NCBI GenBank assembly: GCA_016190545.1
Contig: JACPQI010000008.1
Span: forward strand, 1 to 11,809
Direction of reading: 5' to 3'
Length of the DNA: 11,809 nt
Source of the DNA: Chloroflexota bacterium
GTDB lineage: Bacteria > Chloroflexota > Dehalococcoidia > SHYB01 > JACPQI01
This document shows positions 6,829 through 11,809 of this stretch, piece after piece. The notes under the pieces were generated by a model, which was not told the origin of the DNA, did no database searches, and saw only the letters and a list, made by a program, of their open reading frames with translations. A program made the position numbers and the translations under genes. Each line of letters begins with the position of its first letter. The first letter of the stretch is position 1.

Positions 6829-7725
6829 ATGAAGATGCCCTCGCGCTCCACGCCCTTCGCGTTTCTGCTCCGCCGATGGCGGCTCTTCCTGCCCGCTCTC
6901 CTGGCCCTGCTCCTCTTTGTCGGCGCCGCCTGCGGGGGTCGGGCCTCCGATAGCACCCTTGCGCCCCCTAGCCGGCTCGAAGTCCACTTCGTCGATGTGG
7001 GCCAGGGCGACGGCATGTACATCCGCACGCCGCAAGGCCAGGTCATGGTGGTGGATGGCGGCGGTCGCTCCTCTGGCCTGAGCGACTTTCTTGACCGGCA
7101 TGGCGTCAAGAACATTGACATCGTTGTCGGCACCAACCCGGACGCCGACCACATCGGCGGCCTCATCGAGGTGCTGCGACGCTTCACCGTGCAGGAGGTG
7201 TGGGTGGACGGACAGATCAACACCACGCGCGCCTATGAGGACTTCCTGTCAGCCGCCCAGCGCTCTCGCGCCGTCTACCGTGAGGTCCGTCGCGGCGACA
7301 CCGCCACTCTCGGCGCCGTCGCCGTCCGTGTCCTTCACCCCGTGGAGCCTTTCATCCCCGGTGACCGCAATCAGAACTCCGTGGTGCTGAAGATAGAGTA
7401 CGGCCAGACGTCCATCCTCCTCACGGGCGATACCGGGGTGGCGGCGGAACGCTCCATGCTCCAGGCGGGTCTGGATGTCCGCGCCCAAGTCTTGAAGCTC
7501 GGCCACCACGGCTCCAGCACCTCCACCTCGCCGGCGTTTTTGCAGGCGGTGGCCCCGCAGGTGGCGGTGTACCAGGCCGGGCGCGACAACCAGTACGGCC
7601 ATCCCCACCCTGAGGTGGTCGAGGCCGTGCGCTCTCGCGGCATCGCGCTCTACGGTACGAACACGAATGGAACTATTGTCCTCCGCAGCGACGGCGCGAG
7701 CTACACCGTCACGACGGAGCGATAG
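6829..7725 (+). CDS. Exported ComEC/Rec2-like metallo-beta-lactamase-fold protein
   Basis: Protein of 298 residues equivalent to the C-terminal MBL domain of ComEC without the membrane channel. The N-terminus has basic residues, a hydrophobic segment (19-34) and a cysteine at 35 (LFVGAACGG), suggesting export and possibly lipid anchoring, although the residue three before the cysteine is Gly rather than the usual Leu. Domain motifs are VHFVDVGQGDGMYI (52-65), VVDGGG (74-79), TNPDADHIGG (102-111), ILLTGDTG, LKLGHHGSSTSTS and QYGHPHPEV. The family normally has His where N103 stands (THxDxDH); the remaining Asp and His ligands are present. ATG 6829 follows GGAG at 6817-6820 with an 8-base spacer; the longer frame from 6787 has no such site. 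Such proteins are thought to hydrolyse phosphodiesters, perhaps extracellular nucleic acid, but the substrate is unknown. The DUF3006 gene at 8005 is a frequent neighbour of this family. Confidence 0.9.
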   Translation: MKMPSRSTPFAFLLRRWRLFLPALLALLLFVGAACGGRASDSTLAPPSRLEVHFVDVGQGDGMYIRTPQGQVMVVDGGGRSSGLSDFLDRHGVKNIDIVVGTNPDADHIGGLIEVLRRFTVQEVWVDGQINTTRAYEDFLSAAQRSRAVYREVRRGDTATLGAVAVRVLHPVEPFIPGDRNQNSVVLKIEYGQTSILLTGDTGVAAERSMLQAGLDVRAQVLKLGHHGSSTSTSPAFLQAVAPQVAVYQAGRDNQYGHPHPEVVEAVRSRGIALYGTNTNGTIVLRSDGASYTVTTER

Positions 7726-7843
7726 CGACGTCCCCCACCCTTTGTTCCTGTCTCAGAAAAACACGCGGTTGCGATTGTAAGTTTTCCCTTGCGCGTTGGG
7801 TCTCAGATCTCTGACGCTAAGTTCCATTAAAGGGAGGGTACAG

Positions 7844-7928
7844 GGAACCGTAGGGTTCCTTGACGGGGGCATGGGGGGTGTCCCCCCACCTCTCTTTCCC
7901 TTCCCCCTCTCCTCAAGAGGAGAAGGGG
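7844..7928. repeat. Triple-hairpin intergenic element
   Basis: The 279-bp gap 7726-8004 carries three hairpins in a row. The first has perfect 6-bp arms (GGAACC 7844-7849, GGTTCC 7854-7859, loop GTAG). The second has perfect 7-bp arms (TGGGGGG 7872-7878, CCCCCCA 7882-7888, loop TGT). The third is a near-perfect 11/12-base stem (7904-7914 with 7917-7928, one bulge) centred on CTCCTCAAGAGGAG. A 26-base all-pyrimidine run (7889-7914) passes into a 15-base all-purine run (7915-7929). The third hairpin followed by GGGGGTGAGG resembles dispersed palindromic repeats that I recall from Chloroflexota and other GC-rich genomes. No T run follows, so a simple intrinsic terminator is not supported. The rest of the gap (7726-7843) shows only an eight-base repeat GTCTCAGA at 7750 and 7800. 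Confidence 0.7.
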
Positions 7929-8004
7929 ATCAAGGGGGTGAGGGACATCGGGGTAACCTCATGGCACAATAGACCTGACCGCGTCGCTGAAGGAGGGATA
8001 AGCG

Positions 8005-8259
8005 GTGGCCCAGGTTGACATGGCCGTCATCGACCGTATCGAAGGGGATGTGGCGGTGCTGCTCGTGAGTCGTGACGAGCGTGAGGTCGTTGCTCCTCGT
8101 GCGGCGCTGCCCACCTCCGCCCGCCCGGGCGACTGGCTTCTCGTGGAGGTGGAGGGAGACCGCATCGTGAGGGCGGAAGTGGACGCACAGGAGACGCTGC
8201 ACCGCGCGGAGCGGCTCCGCCACATGCGGGAGATGCTGCGTCGGCGCCAGGATGCCTAG
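8005..8259 (+). CDS. DUF3006 family protein
   Basis: Small protein of 84 residues. Residues 6-60 match the DUF3006 pattern as I know it: AVIDRIEGDVAVLLV, then EREVVAPRAALP, then GDWLLVEVEGDRI, a compact beta-rich fold. The remainder is a charged helix (AERLRHMREMLRRRQ). GTG 8005 is preceded by AGGAGG at 7991-7996 with an 8-base spacer, a strong ribosome-binding site that fixes the start; a later ATG at 8020 has none. No signal peptide, so it should be cytoplasmic. The function of the family is unknown. It is often encoded beside ComEC-like metallo-beta-lactamase proteins, as here (the gene at 6829), although 279 bp with a hairpin element separate the two. A weak TGGCACAAT at 7962-7970 might serve as its own extended -10. 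Confidence 0.85.
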   Translation: MAQVDMAVIDRIEGDVAVLLVSRDEREVVAPRAALPTSARPGDWLLVEVEGDRIVRAEVDAQETLHRAERLRHMREMLRRRQDA

Positions 8260-8267
8260 AGGAAGCG

Positions 8268-8537
8268 CTACTTCTTCTGACTCTTGGTGATGGCCGCCAG
8301 GCTCATGGGCACGGTCAGGCAGGTCAGCGTGCGGATGATGCCCGCCACCTCCTGTATCTTGCTCGTGACCAGGTTGCCGACGGCGTCAAGTGTTGGGGCC
8401 TCCACGTGAGCGATGATGTCGTACGGGCCTGTCACCACATCCGCCCGCTTCACACCCTGTACTTTGGCCAAAGCGTTCGCCACCGCTCTGGACTGCCCCG
8501 CTTCCGTCTCAATGAGAATGAAGGCCTGCTCCGCCAT
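8268..8537 (-). CDS. Stand-alone Lrp/AsnC ligand-binding (RAM) domain protein
   Basis: Protein of 89 residues consisting only of the alpha-beta ligand-binding domain of Lrp/AsnC regulators: AFILIETEAGQ, VANALAKVQGVKRADVVTGPYDIIAHVEA, then LVTSKIQEVAGIIRTLTCLTV. The GPYDII stretch is the hallmark. There is no helix-turn-helix, so it cannot bind DNA by the usual route. Stand-alone members form ring-like oligomers and bind amino acids in characterised cases; some may modulate full-length Lrp proteins. ATG 8537 follows TGGAGG with a 7-base spacer. A frame extension to 8648 has no such signal and is poorly conserved-looking. The gene is convergent with the DUF3006 gene, 8 bases between stops, and appears to be a single-gene unit with its own promoter near 8647-8676. 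Confidence 0.88.
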   Translation of the reverse strand: MAEQAFILIETEAGQSRAVANALAKVQGVKRADVVTGPYDIIAHVEAPTLDAVGNLVTSKIQEVAGIIRTLTCLTVPMSLAAITKSQKK

Positions 8538-8646
8538 CTGACTACCTCCATCTCGGGGCGGCTGGGCGCGCATAGCCCCGTCGTTCACCAGGGACCCTTG
8601 TCCGTTTTCGCGCTGGAACGGCACGTGTCCGGCGAATGCGTGTAAC

Positions 8647-8676
8647 ACTATACTGGCAGTCGGCCTCGCTCGGCAA
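8647..8676 (-). promoter_or_regulatory. Putative sigma-70-type promoter for the RAM-domain gene
   Basis: On the minus strand, TTGCCG (8676-8671) and TATAGT (8652-8647) are separated by 18 bases. The -10 matches TATAAT at 5 of 6 positions and the -35 matches TTGACA at 4 of 6. Transcription would start near 8640, leaving a leader of about 100 bases before ATG 8537. It lies in the 82-97 bp gap after the protease gene, consistent with a new transcription unit. Confidence 0.45.
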
Positions 8677-8730
8677 CCCCACCGTATAGATTACGGAGCA
8701 ACCGACGAAGCGGTTCTCCATCAGAGGGCA

Positions 8731-9705
8731 TTACCGCGCTGGTGTTCGTGTTGGCGTAGGCGTCACTGGGAACCTGCCGCCGCTCAGCGCCGGCAGCACG
8801 TCGAGGGCATGGTCGATGGCCACCGCAAAGCCAATGCGCTCCACCGGCTCGCCCGTCGTCGTTCCCGTTGCGATGGAGGTGTTGATACCCACCACTCTGC
8901 CACGTGATGAGACGAGCGGCCCGCCGCTATTCCCCGGGTTCAGGGCCGCGTCTGTCTGAATGGTCAGTCTGTTCGTGGTGCTGCGCCGGAACCCGGACAC
9001 GACGCCCTTTGAGACGGAAAGCCCCCCTCGGAGTTGGGAGCCCAGCGGGTACCCCAGCACAATGACCTCTTCGCCCAGTTGCACCTCGTTTGCACCGCCC
9101 AGCGTCGCCGGCTCAAAGGATTCTCCTGTTATCTGCACCACGGCGATATCCAGACGCGTATCCGTCCCCAGCACCGTTCCCACAAGGTTTCTGCCATCGT
9201 CGAACAGGGCGCGGAACTGCTGTGTCCCCTGGATGACGTGGTTGTTGGTGAGGGCTAGGCCTGTGGCCGTAATCAGGAAGCCGGTCCCGGAGGACCCGGC
9301 GGGATTGGAGATGCGGAACACCGAGTTCTGGTACTGTTGAACGATAGACGCGAAAGATACAAGTTGGCTTGGCAGCGTGATGGGCGTGGCCGTCGGCGCC
9401 GGCGTCGGTGTGGGGACCGGCGTCGGCGTCGGTGCGGGCGTGGGCAGGCGCGCCGCCAGACGCTCTATCTCCGCGCGGATAGTGGGCAACGGGTCCGGCG
9501 CAGGCGTCGGAGTGGGCAGCGGCGTGGGGAACGGCGCTGGCGTGGGTATCTGAGCAACGCGCGTCTCAACGCCCGCCAGCACCGTCGCTGGGATATTGGG
9601 CGTCGCCATCACCTCGGGGCCGCACGCCACAGCGGGCATCGTCGTCAGCCCTGCCACGGCAATCGTCACCGCCCATCTCCTCAGCCTGGTCCCTCGACAG
9701 CGCAT
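8731..9705 (-). CDS. Exported trypsin-like serine protease (S1C/HtrA-like, no PDZ)
   Basis: Protein of 324 residues acting outside the cytoplasmic membrane. The N-terminus has an Arg-rich start, a hydrophobic segment (11-24) and a lipobox-like VAC with Cys28, so it is probably a lipoprotein. A Pro-Thr-Ala-rich linker (54-109) carries a short helix-forming stretch at 75-87. The protease domain (115-305) has the full triad: His156 in LTNNHVIQG, Asp186 in DTRLDIAVVQI and Ser260 in NPGNSGGPL, with oxyanion-site GNSGG. This is the S1C pattern of HtrA/DegP proteins, but there is no PDZ domain; the chain ends in a second short Thr-Pro tail (PTPTRTPAR). ATG 9705 follows AGGGGGCGAG and lies 8 bases after the cofE stop, so it is the last gene of the npdG-cofE operon. 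A link to F420 is unproven; quality control of envelope proteins is the default guess. Confidence 0.92.
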   Translation of the reverse strand: MRCRGTRLRRWAVTIAVAGLTTMPAVACGPEVMATPNIPATVLAGVETRVAQIPTPAPFPTPLPTPTPAPDPLPTIRAEIERLAARLPTPAPTPTPVPTPTPAPTATPITLPSQLVSFASIVQQYQNSVFRISNPAGSSGTGFLITATGLALTNNHVIQGTQQFRALFDDGRNLVGTVLGTDTRLDIAVVQITGESFEPATLGGANEVQLGEEVIVLGYPLGSQLRGGLSVSKGVVSGFRRSTTNRLTIQTDAALNPGNSGGPLVSSRGRVVGINTSIATGTTTGEPVERIGFAVAIDHALDVLPALSGGRFPVTPTPTRTPAR

Positions 9706-9713
9706 CTCGCCCC

Positions 9714-10535
9714 CTACTGGAAGAGGTCGAGCGACGGGTCTCGCACCAGCTCCCGCGCTGATCCCTCACCCGCTTCCAGTGGCAACCCTCGAATGATAGC
9801 TACCGGCACTCGGTCCAGTTTCCCCATGACGAGTTCGGCTGCTCCCGTCAGTTCGTCCGCCGTTGCCTGTACGCTTACCCGCAGCGTCCGTCCCTGGGGG
9901 TCCATGTGCCCTCGATGGTCCTGGAGCGGGCGGATGCCCGCCACGCCTATAGCGATATTAGTGCAACCCTCTCGCCAGGGCCTCCCGAAGGTGTCGCTGA
10001 TCACCACCGCCACCCGGAAGCCCAGGCCGCGCTCGAGTTGCTTGCGCAGCCGCCGGGCGGAGGCGTCCGGGTCTTTCGGCAGCAGCAGCGCCATATGCGG
10101 GTCGTCCACGTTGGAGACGTCCACCCCCGCATTGGCGCAGATGAACCCGTGGCGCGTCTGGCTGATGATGATACCCCGCTCCATCTTAATGACCCGCTGG
10201 CTCTCCTGCAGGGACACCTCCACCAGCCGCGCGTCTTTCCCGAACTCCTTGGCGAACCGCTCCGCCTGCACCGATGCGGTGACGTTTCGCAAGTCCACCA
10301 ACCGTCCTTCCGCTTTGGACACGATTTTGTGCGTCACCACCAGCACGTCGTTGGTCAGGAGTGGCGTGCCTTGCCGCTCCACCGCCTTCGTGATGAGGGA
10401 GGCCAGGTCATCGCCGGGCCTGACCTCCGGCATGCCGATGACGCCCACGACCCTGAACTGGGGCGCCGCCTGTTGCGCCTGCTGCGTTGTGGCCGGAGCC
10501 GGCGTGGCGCCTGGCTGCTGGTCCGTCGGCGTCAT
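9714..10535 (-). CDS. cofE: Coenzyme F420-0:L-glutamate ligase CofE
   Basis: CofE adds L-glutamate residues to F420-0 with GTP and a divalent metal, completing the gamma-linked tail of the deazaflavin cofactor F420. The protein is 273 residues. Family motifs are in order: GMPEVRPGDDLA (34-45), VVTHKIVSKAEGR (67-78), TRHGFICANAGVDVSN (127-142), LLPKDPDASA (151-160), ISDTFGRPWREG (179-190), TNIAIGVAG (192-200) and ADELTGAAELVMGK (226-239). There is no C-terminal nitroreductase-like FbiB domain, so this is the stand-alone archaeal-type form. The first 26 residues are a Gln, Pro, Thr and Ala-rich extension ahead of the usual start of the fold. The ATG overlaps the npdG stop as ATGA, supporting this start and translational coupling. 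Other F420 synthesis genes (cofC, cofD, cofG, cofH) are not in the window. Confidence 0.95.
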   Translation of the reverse strand: MTPTDQQPGATPAPATTQQAQQAAPQFRVVGVIGMPEVRPGDDLASLITKAVERQGTPLLTNDVLVVTHKIVSKAEGRLVDLRNVTASVQAERFAKEFGKDARLVEVSLQESQRVIKMERGIIISQTRHGFICANAGVDVSNVDDPHMALLLPKDPDASARRLRKQLERGLGFRVAVVISDTFGRPWREGCTNIAIGVAGIRPLQDHRGHMDPQGRTLRVSVQATADELTGAAELVMGKLDRVPVAIIRGLPLEAGEGSARELVRDPSLDLFQ

Positions 10536-11179
10536 AGCCCTACGATCTTGATGGACGTGTGGGCCTTGTATATCTTGTTGATGTTGAGGAGCAGGGCCGT
10601 AATGTCCTCCACGTAGCGGGCGTTCTGCAGCCCCCCGCCGTCGATAGCCCGCACGCCTGGAATAACCTGTGCCAGGCTCATCACCGCCTTCTTCGCCTCG
10701 GCGTCGTTGCCCACCACGACGACGTCCGACTCCATCGGGTGTTCCAGCTCCGCCAGTTCCGTCGCACTCAGGTTATGGAAGGCCCCGACAACCTTCGCTT
10801 GCGGCAGGAGCGCCTGCGCCTCCTGGGTCGCCGAGCCTTCCTGCACCGGCAGCGCGCTGATGCCGCTCTTGCTGAACGATAGCGGCACCACCGTATCCAC
10901 GACGATGCGTGACTCGATGACGTCCCGCAGCTCCGTCAACGTCTCCTTCTGCCCGCCGTACGGTACCGTGACGATGACGATGTCGCTGTGCGTCACCGCC
11001 TGCCGGTTCACCAGTCCCTGCGCCGAGGCGTTCGGCACCGCGGACTTGATGGTATGCGCCGCCTCCTGGGCCCGTTCCTCCTTCCGCGAGCCGATGATGA
11101 CCTCCATTCCCGCCTTGGCGAATCGCAGGGCCAGGCCCAGTCCTTCCGGGCCGGTGCCTCCTACAAGCGCAAGTTTCAC
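10532..11179 (-). CDS. npdG: F420:NADP oxidoreductase (NADPH-dependent F420 reductase)
   Basis: This enzyme transfers hydride between reduced F420 and NADP. The protein is 215 residues, the normal length for Fno/NpdG. The N-terminal Rossmann fold has the typical LVGGTGPEGLGLALR (5-19), where GGTGPxG distinguishes the family from ordinary dehydrogenases. IGSRKEERA (29-37) is where the 2'-phosphate of NADPH is bound in known structures. Further motifs are VIVTVPYGGQ (68-77), VVDTVVPLSF (93-102), VVGAFHNLSA (130-139) and VVVVGND (153-159), ending with GGLQNARYVEDITALLLNIN (182-201). The start is GTG 11179, with AAGGAG and a 7-base spacer before it. The stop overlaps the cofE start by ATGA. A good promoter lies about 45-75 bases upstream. 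In bacteria the enzyme usually makes reduced F420 at the expense of NADPH to supply F420-dependent reductases. Confidence 0.95.
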   Translation of the reverse strand: MKLALVGGTGPEGLGLALRFAKAGMEVIIGSRKEERAQEAAHTIKSAVPNASAQGLVNRQAVTHSDIVIVTVPYGGQKETLTELRDVIESRIVVDTVVPLSFSKSGISALPVQEGSATQEAQALLPQAKVVGAFHNLSATELAELEHPMESDVVVVGNDAEAKKAVMSLAQVIPGVRAIDGGGLQNARYVEDITALLLNINKIYKAHTSIKIVGL

Positions 11180-11223
11180 AGAACGTCTCCTTTCGTCCGA
11201 ATGGCCTCCGCAATCGAGTTCCT

Positions 11224-11252
11224 ATCATAGCTAGGAGCGCCGCCCCTGTCTA
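11224..11252 (-). promoter_or_regulatory. Sigma-70-type promoter for npdG-cofE-protease
   Basis: On the minus strand, TAGACA (11252-11247) and TATGAT (11229-11224) are separated by exactly 17 bases. Each hexamer matches the consensus at 5 of 6 positions, the best promoter in the window. The TAG of the -35 is the tenA stop codon. Transcription would start near 11217, giving a leader of about 38 bases before GTG 11179. It suggests that the F420 genes can be expressed independently of tenA. Confidence 0.6.
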
Positions 11253-11809
11253 CACGGGCCACCGCTCCTGTCGCCAGGCCATCTCCCAGAACAGGTACTC
11301 GTAGCGGCTGCTGGTCAGGAACGCCCGCTCCAGTCGCCGGCGCTCGCCCTGTGGCAGCCCCTTCGCCTCCTCGTCCAGCAAGTCGCGGCACCACCGCGCC
11401 AGCTTCGCGAACTCCGGCGAAGCGTACAGATCGATCCAGCGCGCATAGCGGTCTTCCTTGGGCCGTCCGCGTCGGGCCAGCCGCCGCCCCACCTCGGAGA
11501 AGCCCCACATGCACGGCAGCAGCGCCGCCAGCAGCTCCCCGTACGACCCCAGCGCCGCTGTCCGCAGCAGGAAGTCCGTATAGCCCTGCGTCACCGGCGC
11601 CATAGGCTCCCGCTCCAGGTCCGCCGCGCTGATGCCGGACTCCGCTGCATAGCTGCGGTGCAGCGCCATCTCTTCTGTGAGCGTGGCCCGTAGTAGCTCG
11701 GCGAACGCCGTCATCGCCGATAGGTCAGGCGACCGGGCCGCCGCCAGCGCGAACAGCCTGCTGTACTCGATGAGGAAGAGATAGTCCTGCCGGACCCAGA
11801 ATGTGAACC
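11250..11809 (-). CDS. tenA: TenA/thiaminase-2 family protein, 5' end outside the window
   Basis: TenA proteins are aminopyrimidine aminohydrolases that salvage the pyrimidine part of thiamin. The frame is open from the window edge (first full codon at 11807) to TAG at 11250, about 185 residues; family members have about 220-235, so 35-50 N-terminal residues are missing. An in-frame ATG at 11714 is internal, because clear family sequence lies upstream of it: FWVRQDYLFLIEYSR, which carries the substrate-binding Asp of the QDY motif. Further family features are EEMALHRSYAAESGI, the Cys of LPCMWGFSEVG (nucleophile position), LYASPEFAKLARWCRDLLDE, and the C-terminal helix FLTSSRYEYLFWEMAW with the second catalytic Glu position. 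Being on the same strand as npdG, some readthrough is possible, but npdG has its own promoter overlapping this stop codon. Family assignment is firm; the exact substrate is not. Confidence 0.92.
   Translation of the reverse strand, partial: FTFWVRQDYLFLIEYSRLFALAAARSPDLSAMTAFAELLRATLTEEMALHRSYAAESGISAADLEREPMAPVTQGYTDFLLRTAALGSYGELLAALLPCMWGFSEVGRRLARRGRPKEDRYARWIDLYASPEFAKLARWCRDLLDEEAKGLPQGERRRLERAFLTSSRYEYLFWEMAWRQERWPV

Noticed and set aside
8700..8715. Hairpin AACCG/CGGTT as a terminator after the protease gene
   Set aside because: Only 5 bp of stem and no T run on the minus strand; too weak to call.
9337..10551. 404-codon plus-strand open frame opposite cofE and the protease
   Set aside because: The translation is rich in Arg, Ser and Pro with no recognisable domain, and it is antisense to two genes with clear family motifs. 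It is a GC-rich shadow.
11250..11714. A complete 154-residue tenA gene starting at ATG 11714
   Set aside because: Conserved TenA sequence including the QDY motif continues upstream in the same frame to the window edge, so this ATG is internal.

Overview
The window is GC-rich and coding-dense, and most genes lie on the minus strand. The gene set suggests a free-living bacterium of the Chloroflexota (Dehalococcoidia-like or a relative): a dprA-topA pair, a PhoB/PhoR-type two-component pair, two coenzyme F420 genes, a TenA protein, a DUF3006 protein near a ComEC-like metallo-beta-lactamase protein, and an exported protease with a Pro-Thr linker. That placement is inference; no rRNA or other marker is present to prove it.

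Layout. Positions 1-3516 (minus) hold dprA followed by topA, whose 3' end runs off the window. Positions 3581-5643 (minus) hold a response regulator followed by its histidine kinase. Positions 5644-5859 are an AT-richer intergenic region with a 13-bp perfect inverted repeat, a TATAAT box and three TTTACC/TTAACA-like hexamers spaced 11 bp apart, which resemble a Pho box. A small unrecognised 82-residue gene (plus) follows at 5860-6108, then a TPR-type protein (minus, 6163-6750). A secreted or lipid-anchored ComEC-like metallo-beta-lactamase protein (plus, 6829-7725) is separated from a DUF3006 gene (plus, 8005-8259) by 279 bp. That gap carries a compact element of three consecutive hairpins and a long pyrimidine/purine tract. 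A stand-alone Lrp/AsnC ligand-binding (RAM) domain protein (minus, 8268-8537) is convergent to the DUF3006 gene.

From 11809 down to 8731 a minus-strand series reads tenA (5' end outside the window), npdG (F420:NADP oxidoreductase), cofE (F420-0 gamma-glutamyl ligase) and a lipoprotein-like trypsin-family protease. npdG and cofE overlap by the four bases ATGA, and the protease starts 8 bases after cofE. A good sigma-70-type promoter, TAGACA-17-TATGAT, overlaps the tenA stop codon and should drive npdG-cofE-protease. CofE completes the F420 tail and NpdG exchanges electrons between F420 and NADP, so these two form a small F420 module. The other F420 synthesis genes are not here.

No tRNA, rRNA, CRISPR array, transposase or phage gene was seen. 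Nothing amounts to a clearly new system. The parts most worth following up are the Pho-box-like regulatory island with its orphan small gene, the triple-hairpin element, the first-His-to-Asn change in the metallo-beta-lactamase motif, and the protease attached to the F420 genes.
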